DNA of 36,369 nt from Bacillota bacterium (GTDB lineage Bacteria; Bacillota; Dethiobacteria; DTU022). Shown here piece after piece: positions 16,444 through 23,830 of the stretch (the first letter of the stretch is position 1; each line of letters begins with the position of its first letter). The position numbers and the translations under genes are program-made. The notes beneath the pieces are model-generated. The model was given only the letters and a program-made list of their open reading frames with translations. It was not told the origin of the DNA and searched no databases. Where the stretch lies: contig JAKOVL010000145.1 in the NCBI GenBank assembly GCA_029782095.1, forward strand, positions 1-36,369. The letters are read 5' to 3'.

Positions 16444-16461
16444 CTTTAATAAGAATATATC
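16436..16461. promoter_or_regulatory. ModE-like dyad 2 covering the modA -10 box
   Basis: GATATATTCTT (16436-16446) and AAGAATATATC (16451-16461) are perfect 11-bp inverted repeats with a four-base centre. The right arm contains the predicted -10 box of the leftward modA promoter, so a bound regulator would block polymerase. It shares its left arm with the right arm of dyad 1, so the two sites cannot be occupied independently. Confidence 0.7.
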
Positions 16462-16482
16462 ATGACCAGCCTTGCTTGACAA
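16454..16482 (-). promoter_or_regulatory. Predicted modABC promoter
   Basis: On the minus strand, TTGTCA (16477-16482), 17-base spacer, TATATT (16454-16459). This is a good sigma-A match directed at modA. The -10 box lies inside dyad 2. Confidence 0.7.
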
Positions 16483-16488
16483 TATTTT

Positions 16489-16517
16489 TTGAAAAAAAAA
16501 TACTTTACTGCTATAAT
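16489..16517 (+). promoter_or_regulatory. Predicted promoter of the modE-like gene
   Basis: TTGAAA (16489-16494), 17-base A-rich spacer, TATAAT (16512-16517). A near-consensus sigma-A promoter about 60 bases before the regulator start. It is divergent from, and does not overlap, the modA dyads, so the regulator may not be autorepressed through them. Confidence 0.75.
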
Positions 16518-16575
16518 TAATCAGGAAAAACCCTCAAAAAAAAATATTTTTTATGGGCTAGAACAGGAGTAATTG

Positions 16576-16911
16576 ATGCATCTTAAAGTAAGGTTAACCA
16601 TATACAACGATGATAACCCGAAATCAAGAGGTTTTGGACGCGGTATCGCCATGCTTCTGGACAACATCCAAAAGACAGGATCGATTAAAAAAGCGGCGAA
16701 AGAGATGGGGATGGCTTATTCCAAAGCTTGGAAAATACTCACAGAAGTAGAAAAAGAATTCGACCTTAAGTTGCTTGAACGGAAAGGGCATCGAGGTTCA
16801 TCCTTGAGCCCGCAGGCCATATTTCTGCTAAGCGCTTATAAAAGCGTTTTGGAAGAGATCAATGATACCGCTGATGCTGCCTTTAAACTTCATTTTAAAG
16901 AGTTTAAATGA
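16576..16911 (+). CDS. Short ModE-like molybdate regulator, DNA-binding domain only
   Basis: A 111-residue protein matching the N-terminal winged helix of ModE (LysR-type helix-turn-helix): RGIAMLLDNIQKTGSIKKAAKEMGMAYSKAWKIL is characteristic, followed by the wing (LLERKGHRGSSLSPQ). The two C-terminal molybdate-binding MOP domains of E. coli ModE (262 residues) are absent, so it cannot sense molybdate in the classical way. ATG at 16576 has AGGAG six bases upstream. It is divergent from modA, and ModE-type dyads lie between them. It probably controls modABC. A partner supplying the metal signal, for example the molybdopterin-binding protein or ModC, is only speculation. Confidence 0.88.
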   Translation: MHLKVRLTIYNDDNPKSRGFGRGIAMLLDNIQKTGSIKKAAKEMGMAYSKAWKILTEVEKEFDLKLLERKGHRGSSLSPQAIFLLSAYKSVLEEINDTADAAFKLHFKEFK

Positions 16912-17171
16912 CACATGCGCTCAGATTTTCGCTTAGCTAATCTAGTTGTTAAAGGTTGTCTTAATTAAATTGGGCAGATTGTCCCAAAAGGTAAGATATT
17001 ATAACTGCCTCTTTTCAACCAAAGCCGATTTTCAAGCAAGAGCTCTCCGCTGCAGATGAGTTTTCCCAGCATAAAAAAAACGATGTTCTAATAGCCATAA
17101 AAGTAGAGATTCAGTGTAAATAAAGTGGCTTGCCGGGGTCTTGATCTTTTGGTTTGAGAAGGTGCTGTTAT

Positions 17172-18047
17172 ATGGATGTAAACAGGTTCCTAACAAAAGA
17201 GAAAAACCTTCTCAAGCGAATAATTACATGCAGTCTGCTGCTTTTGGCAATCCTCTGTGCAGCGTCTCTCTGGCTGTTTAGAAGCTTTATCGTGGAAAGG
17301 GCCGGCACATCCATTCCGCTCGAAGGACTTCAAGCCATACAGATATCCTCCACCGAATACCCATATTTTTCATATCGTCTCCCCGAGCCCCACTCTCCCA
17401 TTTTTCAAGATAAAAAACTCTCTTATAAAACCACCTCGTCTCCAATTGATAAGCTTCCATATGAACATTATGCCTTTTATTTTTTGTACAAAGACCAGCC
17501 GCAGATTCTTCTACATTACAGTCCATCTTTAAACAAGGTATATGACCTCCAGGGCAACCGGCTGGAACCTTCACCTGACTTGAAAGAAGTGCTGCTGGAT
17601 CTTGCCGCCTTATACAGGCAGGAAGTTCACAAAACCTATGGCGCCTTAATGGTGTGGGAGGAAGCGGATAAAATATTTTCCATAGATACAACCGCCAGAA
17701 TAACCGATATTTATACCAGGGCGTCTTTTTATGCACAGCGAAAAGATGGCGTTAACCATGCCGACGCCCAGCCGCTGACGGCAAATGATACGGCCATCAT
17801 GAAAAAAATCTATGGAAACCGGTGGAGCTGGGACCGGAAAGGGATTATTGTGGAAGTCGGATACCACCGCATTGCTGCATCCATGCACGGCATGCCCCAT
17901 GGGGCCGGCATAATAGAGGACAACAACTTCCCGGGCCATTTTTGCATTCATTTCCTGGGCAGTACCATCCACGGCGGCGGTATGGATTTCCAACACCACC
18001 GGGAAATTTTGAAGGCTGCAGGCAAGCTGCCGCTAGATGATCTTTAA
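17172..18047 (+). CDS. Membrane-anchored protein with conserved His-rich C-terminal domain
   Basis: A 291-residue protein of unknown function. A single N-terminal membrane segment (about residues 18-37) follows a basic start, so the rest is probably outside the cell. The C-terminal 100 residues carry HADAQPLT, then HRIAASMHGMPHGAG, then GHFCIHFLGS and HGGGMD. I recall this combination as a conserved but unnamed domain in several Clostridia extracellular proteins; the repeated His, Asp and one Cys suggest a metal or thiol catalytic site. The ATG at 17172 has AAGGTG seven bases upstream. The middle section (residues 60-150) is not recognised. The following gene has its own promoter. Confidence 0.75.
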   Translation: MDVNRFLTKEKNLLKRIITCSLLLLAILCAASLWLFRSFIVERAGTSIPLEGLQAIQISSTEYPYFSYRLPEPHSPIFQDKKLSYKTTSSPIDKLPYEHYAFYFLYKDQPQILLHYSPSLNKVYDLQGNRLEPSPDLKEVLLDLAALYRQEVHKTYGALMVWEEADKIFSIDTTARITDIYTRASFYAQRKDGVNHADAQPLTANDTAIMKKIYGNRWSWDRKGIIVEVGYHRIAASMHGMPHGAGIIEDNNFPGHFCIHFLGSTIHGGGMDFQHHREILKAAGKLPLDDL

Positions 18048-18064
18048 ATGGCCTGAACAAAGCA

Positions 18065-18093
18065 TTGACGAAAACCTGCCATAACAATATACT
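18065..18093 (+). promoter_or_regulatory. Predicted promoter of the AI-2E family gene
   Basis: TTGACG (18065-18070), 17-base spacer, TATACT (18088-18093), good sigma-A match. It gives a leader of about 75 bases, which includes the small palindrome GCGTA-TAC-TACGC near 18140. Confidence 0.7.
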
Positions 18094-18171
18094 TTCTTTA
18101 GCCTCTAGCGAAAATTAAAATATTCGGGATTGACAAGAGGCGTATACTACGCGAAAGAGCGGTTTAGTTAT

Positions 18172-19269
18172 ATGCTGAATAGAATCCCTCTTCCCCTGGT
18201 GAATTTTTTAAAGTTGACGGGCATCATTGCCGCAACCTTAGGCGCCCTCTATCTGCTTGTCCTGGTAATCGAATATGCGGCGCCCTTTGTCATTGCACTC
18301 GTAATGGCAGCACTGATTGAGCCGCTTACACGCCTATTATCCCAAAAAGGAAAATTTACGCTGCCCCGTTCTCTGGCGGCGCTGATCGGAACGATCCTGA
18401 TTGTAGCCGTAGTTGTGCTGGTGATTTTCAGCATCGGCAGTCTCCTGTTCAATCAGGCCCGGGAGCTGATTATCCTACTGCCGGCAAAATATCCTGATCT
18501 GGCCCAAAATATTATTGACTATTTCGTCCATCTTCAGCGGGCTATCGATTTTTTACCTGCGGAAGCGGTACAGGGCGTTAATAGTCTATTGTCTCAGTTC
18601 GGGGAATTTATTTCCAGCTTTGTCAGTAACGCGGCCCTTTATCTCTTTCATTACGCCGTCTCAATCCCCGAGATGCTTTTGTTTATCATTGTCACTATTT
18701 TGGCCGTCTACTTTATCTCTCGAGACTGGCCGAAGATGCAGGAATGGATCAGCGAGCAAATTCCCCGTGCTTGGCTGGACAAATACCATATCTTCCGGCA
18801 TGATATGCTGGCCGCCCTGTTCGGCCTTATTCGCGCCACCCTGATTTTGATGGCCGTCACATTCGTGCAGCTTTACATCGGCCTGCTTGTTCTGCAGGTC
18901 CAGTATGCTTTGCTAATAGCCTTTATCATCACCATCTTTGATGCCCTACCGGTAATCGGTGCCGGCCTTTTCCTGATTCCCTGGACAGTTTATGCCTTTA
19001 TCACCGGCAATATCAAACTCGCTGTCGGGCTGCTGATCATCCATGTATTAATCACCGTGGTTAGACAAGTTATCCACCCCAAAATACTGGGCGATCAGAT
19101 CGGCATCCACCCGCTTTTTACCATGATTTCCATGTATGTGGGTTTTAAATTCTTCGGGGTTTCAGGCTTAATCGTGGGCCCGGTCATTTTCGTGGTCGTT
19201 AACAGCGTCCTGGGTTTCTATACCAAAGGGCGTAATTTCAAACAAGTTATTTTTGGGAACGGCCCGTAG
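18172..19269 (+). CDS. ytvI: AI-2E family transporter, YtvI-like
   Basis: A 365-residue integral membrane protein of the AI-2E exporter/permease family with about eight hydrophobic segments: two to three near the start, a soluble helical insert at about residues 105-160, then the rest. ALPVIGAGLFLIPWTVYAF and VRQVIHPKILGDQIGIHPL are the conserved C-terminal motifs, and the arrangement matches sporulation protein YtvI of Bacillus. ATG at 18172 is weakly supported by AAAGAG 12 bases upstream. TTG at 18130 has no site, and its TTGACA look is probably coincidental. Transported substrate is unknown. Confidence 0.85.
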   Translation: MLNRIPLPLVNFLKLTGIIAATLGALYLLVLVIEYAAPFVIALVMAALIEPLTRLLSQKGKFTLPRSLAALIGTILIVAVVVLVIFSIGSLLFNQARELIILLPAKYPDLAQNIIDYFVHLQRAIDFLPAEAVQGVNSLLSQFGEFISSFVSNAALYLFHYAVSIPEMLLFIIVTILAVYFISRDWPKMQEWISEQIPRAWLDKYHIFRHDMLAALFGLIRATLILMAVTFVQLYIGLLVLQVQYALLIAFIITIFDALPVIGAGLFLIPWTVYAFITGNIKLAVGLLIIHVLITVVRQVIHPKILGDQIGIHPLFTMISMYVGFKFFGVSGLIVGPVIFVVVNSVLGFYTKGRNFKQVIFGNGP

Positions 19270-19345
19270 CGGCAAACCTGTAATTGCAAACCTGCTTTCG
19301 TGGCCAAAGTTCCTCTGGTGGTGTTAATAAGGATCTGGCAGCCGC

Positions 19346-19792
19346 TCATTTTAGAGCCATGATCTGGTAAGGCAGCTCCACGAAGCCTTCCCGCCGGTAC
19401 GCCCTGATGGCCCGCTCATTTTCCTTGTGAACATACAGCCGCAGTTCAAGGGCCCCGGCTGCAGCCGCCTCGTCGCGCACCCTCTCCAGCAGCAGCCCCA
19501 GCAGCCCCTTGCCCCTGTACGGCGGCTGCAGGTATAGGCTCTGAATCCACCAGTAATAGCCTGCCCGCCAGTCGCTCCACTCGCGCACCACGGAGATATT
19601 CCCGACAACTTCACCTGCGCCGTCAACAAGGACCCAGTAGCGGGCCAGTGCCGAATCTTCCAGCCCCGCAGCCACGCCCCGCCTGACCACTGCAACGGGA
19701 AAAGTGGATCGCTCAGATTCGGCGGCTTCAGCGGCAGCAAAGGCAGCCAGTCTTTCCAAGTCTGCCGGGACAGCTTCACGTACTGTAAACAA
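19346..19792 (-). CDS. GNAT family N-acetyltransferase
   Basis: A 148-residue acetyltransferase using acetyl-CoA to modify an amine (small molecule, antibiotic or peptide N-terminus; acceptor unknown). It starts FTVREAVPADLERLA, a typical GNAT first strand and helix. The acetyl-CoA pyrophosphate loop is in QPPYRGKGLLGLLL (motif A), followed by LRLYVHKENERAIRAYRREGF (motif B, very typical). TTG at 19792 is preferred because GAGG lies five bases upstream. The ATG at 19813 lacks a site, and the longer frame to 19903 gives a cysteine/tryptophan-rich N-terminus with no family match. Convergent with ytvI, with no visible terminator between. Confidence 0.87.
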   Translation of the reverse strand: MFTVREAVPADLERLAAFAAAEAAESERSTFPVAVVRRGVAAGLEDSALARYWVLVDGAGEVVGNISVVREWSDWRAGYYWWIQSLYLQPPYRGKGLLGLLLERVRDEAAAAGALELRLYVHKENERAIRAYRREGFVELPYQIMALK

Positions 19793-20130
19793 AGCTACCT
19801 CTTCTCCTTTCATTGCAAGCCCATACCAACAACACCATTTAGGAATATTATCCATAAACGCTGCAAATCCTTTCGGGGATGCCCAAACCCGCATGCTCCA
19901 CAAGTTTATGGCTGGCCTAAATGACGCCTACGGCAAGGCCGTCGCTGTAATAAGCCAGGAGCGGATAACCAAAGGCGTCGCTGCCGACGCCCAGCCGCAC
20001 CCGAACCAACCGGTGCCCCTATCGGAAGAACCCTTTTATAAAAAGAGGTCATTATTTTCAGGTTGCTTCACATATAGATATAAGGGTATTTTGTCTGCTA
20101 TCAGGCTAAGCAGATGAGGGTGATGCACAG
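19793..20130. other. Intergenic region with GC-rich coding-like fragment
   Basis: Bases 19890-20050 are open and GC3-rich in more than one frame: the plus strand reads HKFMAGLNDAYGKAVAVIS, and the minus strand reads GSDAFGYPLLAYYSDGLAVG before a stop. Neither has a start with a ribosome binding site, and neither was recognised. The last 90 bases before the PgaD-like gene are AT-rich and probably contain its promoter; no c-di-GMP riboswitch consensus was seen. Confidence 0.4.
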
Positions 20131-20826
20131 ATGTCGGCTTCGCTAAAGAAACGCCGCGAGCCGCTGTTTTTAATTGCAGCCACGGCCACGGCCTGGATCA
20201 TTGTTTTAACTTTATTTTTCCAAGTCTTGGCCGCCACACTGGCCTGGGCGGCGAACCGCCTGGGCTGGGGCAGTCTAACCCTTTCCCCCGGCATGCTCAC
20301 TACCGGAAAAGCATTTGCTGCTGTACTAGCCTGGGCGGCAGCTTTTACTTCCTTTCTATTATTATGGTTGAAATACAACCGCCACCGCTACTTTGACCAG
20401 AACAGGCGGCAGGTGGCAGATTTCTCCGCCAGGGCCCCCGTATTGTCTTGGAGCGAAGCTTACTTGGATTTTCAGCAGACAGAGGCTCCGGCAGCGTCAG
20501 AACCGCTGCCATATCAAATTAAATATAATGCTCATGCCTTAAACCTTCCCGGCCTCATCAATGGTTCCCCTAAAGAGATGCTTTCCTTTGCCGCTGTCCT
20601 CAACCGAAAATGTCACTTTGAGCAGGCCGCCGGGCTGGCCCGGCTGATTTTGGCCCATCCCGGGGCTACTCCTCTTCAGAAACTGGCTGCTTTGCGTGAA
20701 CTGCAACAGGCCCTGGCCGGTATGGGCCCCCTGGCCAATCTTGTTCGCCAAAGATTATCTTCTGTGTCTGGAGGTCACATTCATGAGGCAAAACACAGTG
20801 TACAACCAGGTAGTTCCAAAATTTAA
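20131..20826 (+). CDS. PgaD-like small membrane protein of exopolysaccharide operon
   Basis: A 231-residue protein with two membrane segments (about residues 13-38 and 60-83) followed by a cytoplasmic tail of about 145 residues. Two adjacent segments with a basic tail (WLKYNRHRYFDQNRRQVADF) resemble PgaD, the accessory subunit that joins the PgaC synthase in poly-beta-1,6-N-acetylglucosamine producers. The tail is longer than in E. coli PgaD (137 residues). Assignment rests mainly on layout and neighbours. ATG at 20131 has GAGGGTGATG upstream. The final 44 bases overlap the next gene, meaning tight coupling. It could be an unrelated membrane adaptor. Confidence 0.6.
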   Translation: MSASLKKRREPLFLIAATATAWIIVLTLFFQVLAATLAWAANRLGWGSLTLSPGMLTTGKAFAAVLAWAAAFTSFLLLWLKYNRHRYFDQNRRQVADFSARAPVLSWSEAYLDFQQTEAPAASEPLPYQIKYNAHALNLPGLINGSPKEMLSFAAVLNRKCHFEQAAGLARLILAHPGATPLQKLAALRELQQALAGMGPLANLVRQRLSSVSGGHIHEAKHSVQPGSSKI

Positions 20827-21508
20827 GAAAGTTTTGAGAGGATACAGCCCCGCTGAAGTAGACGCGTTTATTCAAGAAATGGTTTATTATTACGACATCT
20901 TAATTGAAGAAAAGCAGAAGCTGCTTGCAGAGATTAAAGCTTATCGCAGGCAAAAGAAGTATCTCAGTGATCTTTTAATCAGGAGCAAGCAACAGGTGGA
21001 AAACATTCTAGCCGAAGCCAGGCAGAAGGCCCGCAATCTGCTTATTGAAGCGGAGCAGCAAAGGCAAAAAATGGAGCTGGACCTGATTAAGTCTTTGCAG
21101 CAAAAAAACACCCACCTGGTAGGAAAATATTTCCTGCTGGCGCAAAAACACCTGGATGAGCTGGAGCGCGAGTTTACAGGGGAAATGAAAAACACCTTTA
21201 AACAGTGTTCCGTGGAGCAAAATCTGCCCCAGGGAGCTATATTTGAAAATACAATAAGGACAAACTCCATTTTCGGCCGGGAGAAGCAGGCAACGGTCGT
21301 AACAGAGGTTGAAGCGATCCTGGCCGGCAGAACGCTGGAAAGAGACATTGTGGATCAAAACAATAACGTGATTCTCCCTAAAGGTACTGTGGTTACCCCG
21401 CGGATCATAGAGATTATAATCTGCAAAGGGCTCTATGGCGAGCTCATTGAAGCGTTGGATTCCGGCCAGGTTAACCAGAGAAAGGAAGGCCAGACTGTTG
21501 CCGGGTAA
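20783..21508 (+). CDS. DivIVA-domain coiled-coil protein
   Basis: A 241-residue cytoplasmic protein. Residues 12-35 (FKKVLRGYSPAEVDAFIQEM) match the DivIVA N-terminal membrane/curvature-binding motif. About residues 35-135 form a long coiled coil rich in Lys, Gln and Glu. The C-terminal 55 residues (AGRTLERDIVDQNNNVILPK then GTVVTPRIIE) form a small beta-rich module recalling the domain preceding HD-GYP signalling domains. The ATG at 20783 with GGAGGT seven bases upstream is preferred to an earlier ATG in the overlap. It overlaps the PgaD-like gene by 44 bases and the glycosyltransferase by 11. It may position the polysaccharide synthase at poles or septa; that is inference. Confidence 0.82.
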   Translation: MRQNTVYNQVVPKFKKVLRGYSPAEVDAFIQEMVYYYDILIEEKQKLLAEIKAYRRQKKYLSDLLIRSKQQVENILAEARQKARNLLIEAEQQRQKMELDLIKSLQQKNTHLVGKYFLLAQKHLDELEREFTGEMKNTFKQCSVEQNLPQGAIFENTIRTNSIFGREKQATVVTEVEAILAGRTLERDIVDQNNNVILPKGTVVTPRIIEIIICKGLYGELIEALDSGQVNQRKEGQTVAG

Positions 21509-22733
21509 TCTACTGCTCTCAATAATCCAAACCTATGTCTACATCTATCCGTTGGCCATGGGTGTAATCTGGATCACAGCAGGCCTGGTTTTCCGGTGGA
21601 AGAACGAGCACCGGTTTAATGGTCCGGCCAATTCACCGGATTCTTTGCCTCCGGTAACCATACTGGTGCCCTGCTGCAATGAGGCCAGATCCATCACCGC
21701 CACCTGTGAAAGCCTGCTGCATTTAGATTACCCCGATTATCGTGTCGTGTTTGTCAATGACGGCAGCACCGACGATACAGCAGTCAAAATTAAATCGTTT
21801 CTTAATCATGTCCCTTATTTCCACCTGGTTAACTTAAGCCTGAATCAGGGAAAAGCACGGGCCCTGAACCTGGCCCTGCAGGTGGCTGTCACTACCAGGA
21901 TCGTGGTTATAATCGACGCAGATACAATTTTAGCGAAAAACGCCCTTAAAAAGCTGGTGGCCCCTTTCCTTCACCACTCCCGCCTGGGCGCTGTTACCGC
22001 CAACCCCATACCGCTGCGGCGCTCCGGCTTCTGGGGGCACCTGCAGGCGGCCGAATTTGCCTCCATCATCGGCCTGATCAAGCGCGGACAGTGCGCCTTC
22101 GGGCGCATATTTACTGTTTCCGGGTGTGCCACCGCTTATGATAAAAATGTGCTGCAGGAGGTAAACGGCTTCTCCGCCTGTACGGCTACAGAAGATATAG
22201 ATATCACCTGGCGGATACAGCGTGCTTCCTATGAAATATGGTTTGAACCCGGGGCCATCGCTTATATCCAGATCCCGATGACCTTTAAAGATCTATGGAA
22301 GCAGAGATGCCGCTGGGCCACCGGCGGGTGGCACATGCTGCGCACCCATGCCGATATTTTTACCCGCTGGCGTTATCGGCGGCTCTGGCCTTTATACCTG
22401 GAATTTGCCCTGGGCTGTCTATGGGCGCTGCTCCTGGCGATCAACATCTTCATGATGGCGCTAACCGCCGTCAGGGCCAGCGGTTTAACCGGCTGGTTTG
22501 GGCCGGTAGTATGCTGTGTCTGTCTCATTCAGATGGGCACTGCCTGCTTGCTGAACTGCCGCCATGACAGAGCCCTGGTAAAAAGCTTCCTGTTTATGCC
22601 CTGGTACCCCCTGATTTATTTCATCTTTATTGCTGCCGCCGTCATATGGTCGCTGCCCCGCGGTCTTTTCGGCAAGCTTGACCCCAGGGCAGGACAGTGG
22701 CAGAGCCCCACCAGAAGGAGTGAGCAACATTGA
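21498..22733 (+). CDS. pgaC: PgaC/IcaA-type family 2 glycosyltransferase
   Basis: A 411-residue membrane synthase. After an N-terminal membrane segment the catalytic GT2 domain carries VNDGSTDDT (about residue 90), the metal-binding DADT (about 140), the acceptor aspartate in ATEDIDITWRIQ (about 230) and the processive signature QRCRWATGG (about 270). Three or so further membrane segments follow. This is the pattern of poly-beta-1,6-N-acetylglucosamine synthases (PgaC, IcaA). TTG at 21498 with AGGAAGG eight bases upstream is preferred. The ATG at 21435 would add 21 residues inside the DivIVA gene. It overlaps the previous and next genes by 11 and 4 bases. Polymer identity is inferred. Confidence 0.9.
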   Translation: MPGNLLLSIIQTYVYIYPLAMGVIWITAGLVFRWKNEHRFNGPANSPDSLPPVTILVPCCNEARSITATCESLLHLDYPDYRVVFVNDGSTDDTAVKIKSFLNHVPYFHLVNLSLNQGKARALNLALQVAVTTRIVVIIDADTILAKNALKKLVAPFLHHSRLGAVTANPIPLRRSGFWGHLQAAEFASIIGLIKRGQCAFGRIFTVSGCATAYDKNVLQEVNGFSACTATEDIDITWRIQRASYEIWFEPGAIAYIQIPMTFKDLWKQRCRWATGGWHMLRTHADIFTRWRYRRLWPLYLEFALGCLWALLLAINIFMMALTAVRASGLTGWFGPVVCCVCLIQMGTACLLNCRHDRALVKSFLFMPWYPLIYFIFIAAAVIWSLPRGLFGKLDPRAGQWQSPTRRSEQH

Positions 22734-23545
22734 ACAAAACCATCCTGCTAATCTGTTTAGCTTTAGCGATCGTTCTGGCCGCCTTTTTTTGCGGCTTAAC
22801 CGCCTATGCTGACCGGGTTTCCCTGGCCGAAGAAGGCTGCATTGTCTTGCTCTATCATAAGCTAACCGCCCCAAGCGAGCTTTCTGACAAAGACGACCCC
22901 TGGGCGGTTTGCAGTACAGATTTTTACAGGCAGCTCCGTTACCTGAAAGAGCAGGGCGTTCAATTTATAACCGTAGAAGATCTAGAGCGCTTCGTTGCCG
23001 GAAAAGATAAGCGCCAGGGCAAATACGCCTTAATTACTTTTGACGACGGCCATGAAAGTGTTTACGAGTATGCTTTTCCTTTCCTGCAAAAAGAGAAAAT
23101 TCCTTTTGCCTTATTTCTCATCACCGGCCAGGTTGGCAATCCCAACTACAAGGGGCTGGCCATATCATCATGGGATGAAATAAAAAAAATGGCATCCAGC
23201 AATTTGGCCACAGTGGGTATACATACCCACAACCTGCACTTTCTTGAGCAAAACGGCAGCGCCCCTTTTCTCAACCCTGACAATATTGATGTATTTGCCG
23301 TGGACTTAAACCTGTCCATGGCGGCCCTGGAGAAGGAGCTGGGCTATAAGCCGGCTTATTTTGCTTACCCGTATGGTTTCGGCATTCCGGAAACAGATGA
23401 GCTCTTAATGGATGCAGGCATACGCCTGATCTTTACCACCAGGGCCGGAATTGTCCAGCCGGGAGATCCGCCCTTTTTTATCAAGCGCGTGAACGTCAAC
23501 AGCAAAACATGGCCAGCCATCGCCCGCTGGGCAAGGCAGGATTGA
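22730..23545 (+). CDS. Extracytoplasmic polysaccharide deacetylase, IcaB/PgaB-type
   Basis: A 271-residue NodB-fold deacetylase (carbohydrate esterase family 4). A signal segment (about residues 4-26) directs it outside. IVLLYHKLTAP is the usual start of the domain. TFDDGHES (catalytic base D105, metal D106) and GIHTHNLH (H165, H170) supply the metal site, and AYPYGFG is the arginine/loop motif of this family. The absence of a PgaB C-terminal hydrolase domain makes it IcaB-like. It would remove some acetyl groups from the polymer, giving it charge. TTG at 22730 with AAGGAG nine bases upstream overlaps the synthase stop (TTGA). Last gene of the operon. Confidence 0.88.
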   Translation: MNKTILLICLALAIVLAAFFCGLTAYADRVSLAEEGCIVLLYHKLTAPSELSDKDDPWAVCSTDFYRQLRYLKEQGVQFITVEDLERFVAGKDKRQGKYALITFDDGHESVYEYAFPFLQKEKIPFALFLITGQVGNPNYKGLAISSWDEIKKMASSNLATVGIHTHNLHFLEQNGSAPFLNPDNIDVFAVDLNLSMAALEKELGYKPAYFAYPYGFGIPETDELLMDAGIRLIFTTRAGIVQPGDPPFFIKRVNVNSKTWPAIARWARQD

Positions 23546-23732
23546 TCCCAAAAAGGCTGCCTGGTCTTGGGAACCGCTCCAATATCAGATTACTTATGAA
23601 CTGCATGGACTGTACCCAGACGCGTTAATGTAATCTGACGGCCAGGCGAGGGCGGCTGCCGCCCCGCCCGGCCCATGAACGCCAGGGACAAATACGCTTT
23701 TGCTAAGCCTGGGCAGTAACTGGAGCACTGGT

Positions 23733-23765
23733 AAAGGGCTGCCCTTTTAGGACAGCCCCTTTAAA
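23733..23765 (+). terminator. Terminator-like hairpin after the exopolysaccharide operon
   Basis: AAAGGGCTGCCC pairs with GGACAGCCCCTTT around the loop TTTTA. The T tract is short (CTTTAAATT), so efficiency may be moderate. A near copy lies at 33249-33276. Confidence 0.6.
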
Positions 23766-23788
23766 TTATCTGCCGCCAGGTATATAAT
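23760..23788 (+). promoter_or_regulatory. Predicted promoter of the ABC exporter
   Basis: TTTAAA (23760-23765), 17-base spacer, TATAAT (23783-23788). The -35 box overlaps the end of the upstream terminator hairpin. Confidence 0.5.
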
Positions 23789-23830
23789 CTAATCGTCGAA
23801 CACTACAACGGAACAGGGAAGCTGCTTAAG

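Larger units (their letters stand above)
23546..23830. other. Structured 3' region after the exopolysaccharide operon
   Basis: It contains a 9-bp perfect inverted repeat TCAGATTAC/GTAATCTGA (23585-23593, 23630-23638) and a long GC-rich hairpin from 23640 to 23673 (GGGCGG-CTG-CCGCCC core). A terminator-like hairpin (23733-23765) and the promoter of the ABC exporter follow. No open reading frame was supported. Confidence 0.55.

Noticed and set aside
16471-16517. TTGACA at 16476 as -35 box for the modE-like gene
   Set aside because: It is 30 bases from TATAAT, too far; TTGAAA at 16489 has the right 17-base spacing.
18131-18160. TTGACA at 18131 as a second promoter for ytvI
   Set aside because: No acceptable -10 box at 16-18 bases; the upstream TTGACG-N17-TATACT pair is better.
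19890-20110. Cyclic di-GMP riboswitch before the exopolysaccharide operon
   Set aside because: Looked for the GEMM-type conserved core in the leader; it is not there, and the sequence looks more like a decayed coding stretch.
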